From: JACCXG01 sp963834305
Lineage (GTDB): Bacteria > Acidobacteriota > Vicinamibacteria > Vicinamibacterales > 2-12-FULL-66-21
Length of the DNA: 64,000 bases
Direction: 5' to 3'
Assembly (NCBI GenBank): GCA_963834305.1
Contig: CAWIAX010000002.1
Location: 1,364,001 to 1,428,000 of the forward strand
Positions 29,542 through 38,148 of the stretch are shown here, in pieces. A program made the position numbers and the translations under genes. The notes beneath the pieces are model-generated. The model saw only the letters and a program-made list of their open reading frames with translations, did no database searches and had not been told where the DNA came from. Within the stretch, counting starts at the first letter, position 1. Each line of letters begins with the position of its first letter.

Positions 29542-32500
29542 CTAGAACTCGAACCGCGCCGCCAGCTGCATCGTCCGCGGGTCGGTGACCGAGCCGTTCC
29601 ATCTGCCGAAGTCCGGACTCGCGAGGTCGTTGTTGAACGCCAGCCCGCCCCACTGCCCGGGGTTGGTGAACATGTGCCAGTTCCAGAGGTTGAACACCTC
29701 GAAGCGGATCTGCAGGTTGGTGCCGCCCGGCATCCTGGTGTTCTTGATCAGGGAGAGATCCTGGTTGTGATAGCCGAACGCCCGCAGCGATTCCTCGATC
29801 CGGTTGCCCTGACCGTAGTAGAAGTTGAACGCCGAGACCGGCTCGAACGCGTCCTTGTTGAACAGCGGGCCCTTGGCGGGATCGAAGCTGCCCTTGTCCT
29901 GGGCGAACACCGCGTCGCGGTTGAGGACCGCGGGGATGCAGCCGGCGCGGAACGCGCCCGGCACGTTGCAGAAGCCGGACCGGAAATACAGCGGCAGGCC
30001 GGACGAATACTTGAAGATCGTGCTCATCTGCCAGCCGCCGACCAGCGCGTTGACGGCGCCGCCCCGGCTCAGGAACCGTTTGCCCTGCCCCACGGGCAGC
30101 TCGTAGACGAACGCCGCCGAGAGCACGTGCGGCGTGTCGGTCGCCGCGATCGCTTCGTTCCGCGAGCGCTCGAAGGGGGAGATCACCCCCTGCAGCCCGC
30201 TCCAGGTCACGGCGTCGCGCTGGGTGTTGTCGGACGCGCTCGAGATGGTCTTCGAGAGCGTGTACGAGACGAGCGAGTAGAAGCCTTCGGAGAAACGCTT
30301 CTCGAGCTTCACCTGCAGCGAGTTGTAGTGCGACTCGCCGTGGTTCTCGTTGAGCCCCTGCAGGCCGCTGCAGGTACTGCGGATAGGGACGCAGCGCCTG
30401 CGCGACCGACGGCGCGCAGCCGGTCATCTGCTGCACCCATCCGTTGTAGGGCAGCGGCACGCCGTGCAGGCTGGTCATGCCCGGCGAGAACTCGTCGTAG
30501 AGCTTCTCGCCCAGCGCGAGGAAGCTCGGGTCGATGGCGTTGAGCGGGTCGATGCTCGACGGCAGCCGGCGCCCCGCGCTGCCGACGTAGGCCACGCTCA
30601 GCGACAGGTTGCGTCCGAGCTCGCGGTCCACGGTGATGTTCCACTGGTGCGAGTAGGGGCGCTTGTTGGCGTCGACCGGGCGGTACAGCAGGTCCTGACC
30701 GTTGCGGTAGTCGGACTGGATGATTGGCGGGCGCTCGAAGTTCTGCGGCAGCCCCTGCTCGAGGAAGAACGCCGGCTGGATGCCGCCGAGGCTGGTGTTG
30801 AACGACGGCGTCGTCGAGAACCCGTCCTGGGAGATGCCGCCGCCCCACCCGGGGTAGAACGCCTGCATGTAGAAGATGCCCCAGCCGCTGCGCAGGACCG
30901 TCTTCTGGTTCATCCGGTAGACGGCGCCCGAGGCGCGGCGCGAAGCCGCCGTAGAAGTTCTCCTCGGGATAGCGGGCGCCGTAGCTGGCGGGCCCGTAGC
31001 CGTCGCCCGCGAACGCGAGGCGGCCGGGCCGGCCGCCGGCGCCGGGATTGGCCCCGATCGGGTCGAAGAAGGAGAACCGATCGTATTTCTCGGAGGACGG
31101 CGAGTAGTAGTCCCAGCGCAGCCCGTAGTCGAGGGTGAGCTTGTCGCCGGCGTTCCAGGTGTCGCCGCCAAAGAAGATCCAGGCGTTCTGGCGGGGATAC
31201 GCGGAATCGACCGCGCGGAACGTGGCGCTGGCGCTGTCGACCGCGCCGAGAAGGAAGCTGGCGATCGGGCTGCCGCTGTTGATGCCGAGCACACCCGTGG
31301 AGCCGCGGCCGAAGGTGAAGCTCCCGGCCTGGTTGCCGTTGCCATGAATGTTGCCCATGATCTTGCGGTATTCCATCCCGAACTTCAGCGTGTGCGCTCC
31401 CCGGGTCAGCGTGAGCGAATCGTTGATGATGAACGTCGGCCGCGTGGTGACGTTGCCGATGTTGACGCCGGCGTTGCTGCCGAACGTCGCGAAGCCGTCG
31501 CTGAAGCCCATCTGGGGCGGCACGTTGTAGCCCGCCACGCCCCGAATCTGCGGGAACTCGTTCACGAAGCCCTGGTTCACCGAGCCGTAGCCCTCGTTGC
31601 GGTTGAGATAGCCCATGGACATGTGGTTCAGCAGGGTGCCGCTGAAGGTGCGGTCCCAGTTGAGGCGGCTCACCCACGAATTCTGCGGGTCGGAGTAGGA
31701 CTCGCTGGCGATGGCCTGCGGCAGCACCGACACGAACTTGGCGGGGGCGCGCTGGTGCCAGACGCTCGTGAAGATGTGGTCGCTGCTCTTGATCTGCAGG
31801 TCGAAGCGGCCCATGTAGTAGTCGGAGTTGCCGAGAATGGTGTCCGGGATGGCCGGGCCCAGGTAGTTGTTGAGCGGCCCGGCGCTCGTCGGGGTCGGCA
31901 GCGCCGAGAGGTACGGCCGCACCAGCGGGCTGATGCGGTCGGGACAGATCACGTTCGGGCTGTTGCCGTCGCAGCCCATGAACTGATCCTTGGTGAAGCC
32001 GCCGCGGCCGTCCGGACGGATCGTCCGGGGATCGTAGATGGGAATCAGGTTGCCGCTGGCATCGCGCCAGTCGGTGAAGTCGCCGTTCCGCTGCCGGATC
32101 GACGGGATCGACAGCGTCGGCTGGTTCGAGCCGCCCGTCTGCCGGTAGCCCTCGTAGTTGAAGTAGAAGTAGCTCTTGACGCTGTCGGACCAGATGCCCG
32201 GCAGCTTGCCGGGGCCGCCGATGTTGGCGCCGTAGTTGTTCCGGTTGAACTCCGGCTTGTCCGAGGCGCCCCACTGCGTCGCCTTGAGGGCGTCGCTGCG
32301 GTGGAACTCGAAGCCGGCGCCGTGGAACGAGCTGCCGCCCGACTTGGTCACCGCCATGATCTGCCCCGAGGTGGACGATCCGTATTCAGGTGCGTAGTTC
32401 GAGGTCAGCACCTTGACCTCGCTCACCATGTCGGGCGACATCGGGAAGTCCTGGAAGATTGACACCATGCCGCCCTGGCTCATGAAGCCCTGCTGCATGC

Positions 32501-33089
32501 TGACGCCGTCGAGCGAGGCTTCGTCGCCCGACTGCAGGCCGCCGTTGATGCGGGCGTCGAACGCGTTGTTGCCGCCGCCGGTGCTGACGCCCGGCATCAG
32601 CGTGGCGAAGGACGCGGCCGCCCGCGGTCCGCTGTTCATCAGCAGCGGCAGCTGGTTCAAGGTCTCGGGCGAGATGCCGTGCTCCTGCGTGCCGGTGACG
32701 CTCAGCACCGACGAGCCGCCGACGACCTCGACCCGCGTTTCCTGCGCGCCGATCGGCAGCATGATGTCGACCCGCTGCACCGAGCTCAGCGTCACGTCGA
32801 TGTCGGGACGCGTCACCTGCTGGAAGCCGCTCTTGATCGCGTCGACGGCGTACTTGCCAGGCGGCAGGTTGCGAAAGGCATAGTCGCCGCCGGCGCCGGT
32901 CACCGCCGTGGCGATGACCTGATCGGTGGCGACGTTCCGCAGCGTCAGGGCCACGTCGGCCACCACGCCGCCCGATGAATCCTTGACGACGCCGGTGATG
33001 GCGCCGTTGACGCTCTGGGCCGAGGAACCGGCCGGGAGCAGAAGGAGCAGAGCTGACAGGAAGAATGCACAGACGCGATGGACGGTCAT
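29542..33089 (-). CDS. TonB-dependent receptor, Oar-like (two frameshifts)
   Basis: Complete outer-membrane receptor of ~1182 residues. Signal peptide MTVHRVCAFFLSALLLLLPA (cleavage after SSA). The carboxypeptidase-regulatory-like domain (GAITGVVKDSSGGVVADVAL) is followed by the plug (EYGSSTSGQIMAVTKSGGSS) and the barrel. The C-terminus ends in RTMQLAARFEF, a typical beta-signal with terminal Phe for barrel assembly. The frame slips near 30935 (GFAPR to GAVYRMNQKTVLR) and near 30368. The ATG at 33089 follows a GGGGAGGTCCT ribosome site. It heads a minus-strand run of four TPR genes and a CRTAC1 gene, suggesting it imports or docks whatever those proteins bind. Confidence 0.9.
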
Positions 33090-33266
33090 AGGACCTCCCC
33101 TGGCGGGGATTGGAGGAACTGCGCCACGCCGTCTCCCTTGCGTCTAATCGCTAACGCGACGATCGAAGGGGAGGAGCCCCGGCGTGCGCGCGTAACATAC
33201 CACGTTCGATGCTGATGATTCACCGATCCATTGTGGCGCGCCGGCGGCGCCGGGCGTACATAGAAA

Positions 33267-33304
33267 TGGCCACCAGAACGCGCGGTGGGCGCGCTCCAGT
33301 GGCC
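33267..33304 (-). terminator. Candidate terminator of the BON-domain gene
   Basis: An imperfect hairpin with outer stem GGCCA/TGGCC and inner stem GCGCG/CGCGC lies about 27 bases downstream of the BON gene stop and is followed by ATTTCTA on the minus strand. It also lies upstream of the TonB receptor gene. Confidence 0.35.
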
Positions 33305-33330
33305 GTCGATCCGACAGTTCCAGCGACGGC

Positions 33331-34121
33331 TTACTTGACCGCGGCGTTGACCTTCAGGTTGTTCTTGACGCTCTTGACGCCGTCGGTCGCCTTGGCGATC
33401 GACGCGGCGCGCTCCTTGGCCGCGTCCGTGCGGACCGCCCCCGACAGGCTCACGACACCCTTGTTGATGTCGATGTTGATGTCGCTGTTGTCGAGCGCGT
33501 CCTCGGTGACGTACTGCGCCGCGATCTTCGACTTGATCCAGCCGTCCGACATCGCGGTGCCGGTCGTGCCGGCGGTCTCCCGCGCGGACTGCTTCGTGTC
33601 GCGGGCAGCCTCCGGTCTTCCTGCTTGACCTCACGCGCCGCCTCACGGCTCTCCTGCTTCGCCTCGCGCGCCGCTTCCTTGCTCTCCTGCTTCGCCTCGC
33701 GGGCTTCCTCGCGCGCCTCGGCGCCCGCCATCGTGCCGGCGCCCCGGGCGTCCGCCATGTACGGCGCAACCTTCAGCCGATCCGTCACGGTCTTGACGCC
33801 ATCGGTGCCCTTGGCAATCGCCACCGCACGCGTCCGGCCGGCCTCGGTGGCCACCGTACCGGTGAGCGTCACCACGCCCGCCCGCGTCGTCACGTCGATG
33901 TCGCTGCCTTCCAGGGCGTCTTCCGGGACGAACTGGGAATGCACCTTCATCGTGACCCAGGAATCCTTGATGGCGTTACCGGACTCGCGGGCGGCCTCTT
34001 TGGTTTCCTGAGCCGCCTTCTCCTGCGCCGCGGGGCTGGGGCTGGCCAGCGCCGGGACGGCCGCCATGCACACCGGCAGCGCCAGGGCGGTCACACGCCG
34101 AAGCCATTTGCTCGAATTCAT
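33331..34121 (-). CDS. Periplasmic protein with two BON domains (one frameshift)
   Basis: Exported protein of ~263 residues, related to OsmY-type envelope-stress proteins that bind phospholipid surfaces. Signal peptide MNSSKWLRRVTALALPVC to PALA. BON domain 1 follows (DSWVTMKVHSQFVPEDALEG to GVKTVTDRLKV), then a charged helical linker made of about four ten-residue units (EAREAKQESK, EAAREAKQES, REAAREVKQE). BON domain 2 closes the protein (GWIKSKIAAQYVTEDALDNS to VKSVKNNLKVNAAVK). The slip near 33615 is in the linker. A ribosome site AGAGGAG precedes the ATG. The two BON domains are clearly internal duplicates. Confidence 0.85.
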
Positions 34122-34372
34122 TGCTCACTCCTCTTCGACAAAGTATCCCTTGCTGCGGCACAGGCGCCGGATTGACCCGCGCGGCCACAGCTCGAACATC
34201 TGGTTTACTGCGAGAAGCATGCCCGTAACGGCACGCGGCCGCCGGGCTGGCGTCAGCTCAGGCGTTCTACTGGTGTGCTGTGTACGGCTTAGGTAAGGAG
34301 GGCGTGGATACACCAGAGGTGCCGCCCGGAAACGCTCGAGCTCTGGCCCCCGGGCGGCGGCCGTCGGCTTGC

Positions 34373-34648
34373 TCAATGATGGCACCCCGCCGCCGCGGGC
34401 GACTCCGTTGACGCGGCTAGACGCTCCGCGGCCGGGGCTGTGTCGCGGCAGGCCCGGGAATGGCTCCGGTGCCTTCCAGCTGCGGCGATCTGGTCCACGG
34501 TCTGGCCCGCCTTCTTGCCCGCGCGGACCGCTTCGACAAATGCGCCGACATACCGGGAATATTCGGCCAGGTCCGCCGGCTTCATGACCGTGCTGTGTCC
34601 GGTAATGATCGTGTGAGGGCGGCCCGAATACACCGGCGCCGGCGTCAT
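34373..34648 (-). pseudogene. C-terminal remnant of a metallo-beta-lactamase-fold hydrolase
   Basis: A frame of 91 codons starting at an ATG that overlaps the HupE/UreJ stop as ATGA. Its first ~50 residues (HTIITGHSTVMKPADLAEYS, then VEAVRAGKKAGQTVDQIAA) match the end of metallo-beta-lactamase-fold hydrolases, where the metal-binding GH is followed by a long helix. Everything N-terminal of this, including the HxHxDH core, is absent. After QIAA the frame loses protein character; a slip there would give WKAPEPFPG, a better family ending. It is either a decayed gene or a fragment retained after deletion. No other part of the gene is found nearby. Confidence 0.55.
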
Positions 34649-35724
34649 GCCGCCCCGGCGCTGAAGAACACGCGCTCGATGAACCAGAACGTCCCGGCGA
34701 CGATCACCACGACCGATCCGCCGACCGCCAGCCGGCGGCCCGCCGCCTCGCTCCGGGCACGGACGGCCGCCACCGCCGAGGCCACCGCCACGACCACCAC
34801 CAGCTGGCCGATCTCGACGCCGACGTTGAAGGAGAACAGCGACCAGCCGAGGGCGCGGGCGGGCAGATCCATCTCGCGCAGCACGTTGGCGAACCCGAAG
34901 CCGTGGATCAGGCCGAAGGCGAAGGCAATCCAGCCGCGCATGTCGCGGCCGCCGCGCACGGTGAGGTTGTCGGCGCCGACATAGACAATGCTGAGCGCGA
35001 TGGCCGGCTCCACGACCCAGGCGGGCGGGCTGACGATCCTGAGCACGGCGAGCGTCAACGTGATGCTGTGCGCCAGGGTAAACGCCGACACCACCAGCGC
35101 CAGCCGCCGGATGGAGCCGCCGACCAGCAGCAGGCCGACCAGGAACAGCAGATGGTCCGGGCCGATCAGAATATGGTGCACGCCGGACGCCGCGAAGTGC
35201 CGGACCACGGCGAGCACCCCCTGGCGCGTCCCGGTGTAATACACCAGCGACTGCCGCTCCGCCCCGAGGATCGCCTGGGTCGTCAGCACGCTCTGGTCGT
35301 AGAGATTGACGAAGGTCTGGTGCTGGGGGTCGTAGGGAAACAGGTGCGCCGCCAGCGTCAGCTGGCCGGGCGGCGCGGGCAGCGCGTAGCGCACCCGCAG
35401 CCTGAGCCCGTCGCGGTCCGGCACCGGCTCCGGCGCCGACCACGTGCCGTTCGCAACGGCGCGCCCGTCCGCGGTCAGCTGCAGGCGCTCCTGCACCAGC
35501 GCGGTCAGCGCCGCCACGTGCGGGGCGAGCCCCGCAGGCTCGAGCAGCGCCTGCTCGGACACCCCGAGCTCGTGCGCCACGTCGAGCACGTGCACGACGA
35601 CGGAGACGTCGAGCGAGACACCTGCGAGTCGGACATCGAGATAGCTGAAGGGCGCCGGATGCGCCAGCAACGGCGCCGCGCTGGCGCACAGCGCCGCGAT
35701 GATCGATGCCGCGAGCCTTCTCAT
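34645..35724 (-). CDS. HupE/UreJ family membrane protein
   Basis: Protein of 359 residues: a signal peptide (MRRLAASIIAALCASAAPLL, then AHPAPFSYLDV), an extracytoplasmic beta domain of ~150 residues, and a C-terminal membrane region with about six helices. The membrane part has HHILIGPDHLLFLVGLLLV and later GWIAFAFGLIHGFGFANVL, the histidine-rich signatures of HupE/UreJ proteins, which are linked to nickel or metal transport in hydrogenase and urease systems. No hydrogenase or urease gene is present, so the role is open. The ATG at 35724 is chosen for the signal peptide. Its stop overlaps the start of the remnant downstream. Confidence 0.85.
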   Translation of the reverse strand: MRRLAASIIAALCASAAPLLAHPAPFSYLDVRLAGVSLDVSVVVHVLDVAHELGVSEQALLEPAGLAPHVAALTALVQERLQLTADGRAVANGTWSAPEPVPDRDGLRLRVRYALPAPPGQLTLAAHLFPYDPQHQTFVNLYDQSVLTTQAILGAERQSLVYYTGTRQGVLAVVRHFAASGVHHILIGPDHLLFLVGLLLVGGSIRRLALVVSAFTLAHSITLTLAVLRIVSPPAWVVEPAIALSIVYVGADNLTVRGGRDMRGWIAFAFGLIHGFGFANVLREMDLPARALGWSLFSFNVGVEIGQLVVVVAVASAVAAVRARSEAAGRRLAVGGSVVVIVAGTFWFIERVFFSAGAA

Positions 35725-35849
35725 GCGGATACCGGCCGATCCTAGCGTACGGTCCGCACGGGCGGCGGCGCCGTGGACGGCGCCCACGCCGCCGTGCCAC
35801 CGATTTTTCACGGCGTCCGCGCACAGCCGTGTGCGATGCTGTGCAGGCG

Positions 35850-36311
35850 ATGGCCCACCCGCCGGAAGCCGCCCCCCTGCAGACCATTCGCCGGCTGCTG
35901 CTGGCCATCCTGCTGCTGGCCTTGCTCGGATCTGCGCTCGACCTGCTGCTGCTGGAGCACTACGAGGAGTTCTGGCAGCTGGCGCCGCTGGTGCTGATTG
36001 GCGCCGCCGTGCCGGTCACCGGCTGGATGTGGAGGGCGGGCAGTGCGCGGGCGGTCGTCAGCTTCCGTATCGCCATGGTGCTGCTGGTAGCCGCGGGCTT
36101 CGCCGGCGTTGCGCTGCATTACAACGGGAACCGTGAGTTCCAGCGCGAAATGGACCCCGCCCTGGCGGGATGGGCGCTCTTCACGGCCGTCGTCACGGCC
36201 AAGGCGCCGCCCGCCCTGGCCCCGGCGTCGTTGATTCAAATGGGCCTCATCGGCCTCCTCGCCACCTACCGCCATCCAGCGGCCGGGCGGGCGGCAGGGC
36301 CGGCGGCATAG
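35850..36311 (+). CDS. Hypothetical four-helix membrane protein
   Basis: Protein of 153 residues with about four hydrophobic segments: residues ~15-35 (LLLAILLLALLGSALDLLLL), ~44-62, ~73-91 (RIAMVLLVAAGFAGVALHYN) and ~105-140. I recognise no family. The start at 35850 is chosen because sequence upstream is arginine-rich and unlike protein. No good ribosome site is seen. It lies 27 bases before the secreted helix-hairpin-helix gene on the same strand and may be co-transcribed with it. Confidence 0.6.
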   Translation: MAHPPEAAPLQTIRRLLLAILLLALLGSALDLLLLEHYEEFWQLAPLVLIGAAVPVTGWMWRAGSARAVVSFRIAMVLLVAAGFAGVALHYNGNREFQREMDPALAGWALFTAVVTAKAPPALAPASLIQMGLIGLLATYRHPAAGRAAGPAA

Positions 36312-36338
36312 CAGCGCGTAGTATTGGAGGAGTAAGAG

Positions 36339-36977
36339 ATGACAGTCAGAGGATTCGTTGCCATCGGCCTGGTGGCCTTCGTCAGCGTCGCGCCGCCAGC
36401 CGCGGCGCAGGTCGGCAAGTCGGTCGGCGTGGCCGACGCCAATACCGTACCCGAGAAGGAACTCCTCGGGATGCCGCACATGACGCCGGCCATCGTGAAG
36501 GGGCTCGTCGAGAAGCGGCCGTTCGCCAGCATCACGGAGCTGCACGCTTATCTCCTCTCGCAGAAGCTCACGCCCGAACAGGCGGCGGCGTTCTACGAGA
36601 AGGCGTTCGTGCACATCAACCTCAACACGGCGACCCCGGAAGAAATCCTGCTCGTGCCCGGCGCCGGCAAGCGCATGGTGCGCGAGTTCGACGAGTACCG
36701 GCCGTGGAAGACCTACGCGCAGTTCGACAAGGAAATCGGCAAGTACGTCGGGGCCGAGCAGACGGCGCGCCTGGCGCAGTACACGTTCATCCCCGTCCGC
36801 CTCAACACCGCGAGCGACGAGGACATCCTGAGCATCCCGAATGCCGGGCCGCGCATGGTGCGGGAGTTCAAGGAATACCGCCCGTGGAAGACGCGGGAGC
36901 AGTTCATGAAGGAGATCGGGAAGTACGTCGGGCCGAAGGAAACCGCTCGTCTGTGGCGCTACGTGGTCATCGACTGA
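36339..36977 (+). CDS. Exported helix-hairpin-helix protein with three repeats
   Basis: Protein of 212 residues with signal peptide MTVRGFVAIGLVAFVSVAPP (cleavage after AAA-Q) and ribosome site GGAGGAG. Three ComEA-like helix-hairpin-helix units follow: NTVPEKELLGMPHMTPAIV, then NLNTATPEEILLVPGAGKR and RLNTASDEDILSIPNAGPR. The last two units, with their tails (EYRPWKTYAQFDKEIGKYVG and EYRPWKTREQFMKEIGKYVG), are near duplicates. ComEA-type domains bind double-stranded DNA at the cell surface, but no other competence gene is present and the next genes encode cytochromes, so a structural role in the envelope is an alternative. Confidence 0.83.
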   Translation: MTVRGFVAIGLVAFVSVAPPAAAQVGKSVGVADANTVPEKELLGMPHMTPAIVKGLVEKRPFASITELHAYLLSQKLTPEQAAAFYEKAFVHINLNTATPEEILLVPGAGKRMVREFDEYRPWKTYAQFDKEIGKYVGAEQTARLAQYTFIPVRLNTASDEDILSIPNAGPRMVREFKEYRPWKTREQFMKEIGKYVGPKETARLWRYVVID

Positions 36978-37027
36978 CGGTGCCCGGGCAGCCCTTACAC
37001 AGCCTCCGGACCGCCCCCGGACGGCGC

Positions 37028-38140
37028 ATGACGCGCGCACGGGGTCGGGTCGCCGTCCTGCTGTGGCTGGCCGCCGCATACCCCGTGGTGGTGCACGGGC
37101 AGACGGCGCCTGATCCGCCGCCGGACGGCGCCGGCCTCTATCGCACGGCCTGCGCCGCCTGCCACGGGCCGGACGGCCGCGGCGCGCCGCGCACCTCCGT
37201 CGGGTTCGACCTCGCGCTCCCCGACTTCACCGACTGCAGCTTCGCCACCCCCGAAGCGGACGCCGACTGGCTCGCCGTCGTGCACGAGGGCGGCCCGGCG
37301 CGCGCCTTCGACCGGACCATGCCGGCGTTCGGCAGCGCCCTGACCGGCGCCGAGATCGCCGGCATCGTCCATCACCTCCGCTCGTTCTGCGGCGATCCTG
37401 CGTGGCCGCGCGGCGACCTCAATCTGCCGCGCCCCTTCGTGACCGAAAAAGCCTTTCCCGAGAACGAAGCGGTCGTCACCATGTCGTTCAGCCGCGGCGA
37501 CGCGCGCGCCGTCGGCAGCCAGTTCCTCTACGAACATCGCGTCGGCAGCCGCGGACAATACGAAGTCGCGGTCCCCGTCGAGCTCCGCCAGACCGGTGGC
37601 GATTCCTGGCAACGGGGCCTGGGCGATGTCGCGGTCGCCTACAAGCACGTGCTGGGGCACAGCCTCCAGCGCGGCGCGATCGTCAGCGCCGGCGGCGAGC
37701 TGGTCCTGCCGACCGGCAAGGAAAGCGAGGGGCTGGGCGGCGGCGCGACCGTGCTGGAGCCGTTCGGCACCTACAGCCAGCTGCTGCCGCGCGACGCGTT
37801 CCTCCACGCCCATGCCGGGCTCGAGGTGCCGCTCGGCGCCGACGGGGCGGCCACCGAGTCGTTCTGGCGCGCGGCGGTCGGCAAGACCGTGTCGCAACGG
37901 CGCTGGGGCCGTGCCTGGTCGCCGATGTTCGAGGTGCTCGGCGCCCGGGAACTGGCGGCTGGCGCGCCGGTCGAATGGGACGTCGTGCCGCAGATGCAGG
38001 TCAGCCTCAGCACGCGCCAGCACGTCCTCCTGAACGCGGGCGTTCGCGTGCCGGTGAACCGCCGCGAGGGTCGGAGCGCCGCGCTGCTCGTCTACCTGCT
38101 GTGGGACTGGTTCGACGGCAGCTTGTTCTCGGGGTGGTGA
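37028..38140 (+). CDS. Fusion of a c-type cytochrome domain and an outer-membrane beta-barrel-like domain
   Basis: Protein of 370 residues with a signal peptide (MTRARGRVAVLLWLAAAYPV, then VVHGQ). Residues ~34-125 form a monoheme cytochrome c domain: CAACH binds heme and TMPAFGSALTGAEIAGIVHH carries a candidate Met ligand. The rest looks like a transporter-type beta-barrel (phenol-degradation MetA-like family): GLGDVAVAYKHVLGHSLQRG, then AGGELVLPTGKESEGLGGG, with alternating strands ending in LLVYLLWDWFDGS. GTG at 36980 is an alternative start. It is 8 bases upstream of a pentaheme cytochrome. The domain pairing suggests electron passage at or across the outer membrane; this is inference. Confidence 0.78.
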   Translation: MTRARGRVAVLLWLAAAYPVVVHGQTAPDPPPDGAGLYRTACAACHGPDGRGAPRTSVGFDLALPDFTDCSFATPEADADWLAVVHEGGPARAFDRTMPAFGSALTGAEIAGIVHHLRSFCGDPAWPRGDLNLPRPFVTEKAFPENEAVVTMSFSRGDARAVGSQFLYEHRVGSRGQYEVAVPVELRQTGGDSWQRGLGDVAVAYKHVLGHSLQRGAIVSAGGELVLPTGKESEGLGGGATVLEPFGTYSQLLPRDAFLHAHAGLEVPLGADGAATESFWRAAVGKTVSQRRWGRAWSPMFEVLGARELAAGAPVEWDVVPQMQVSLSTRQHVLLNAGVRVPVNRREGRSAALLVYLLWDWFDGSLFSGW

Positions 38141-38148
38141 GGACGCGC

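Noticed and set aside
34125..34385. 86-codon minus-strand frame upstream of the BON gene
   Set aside because: No ribosome site, no domain and no conserved composition; it overlaps the BON promoter region and the end of the hydrolase remnant.
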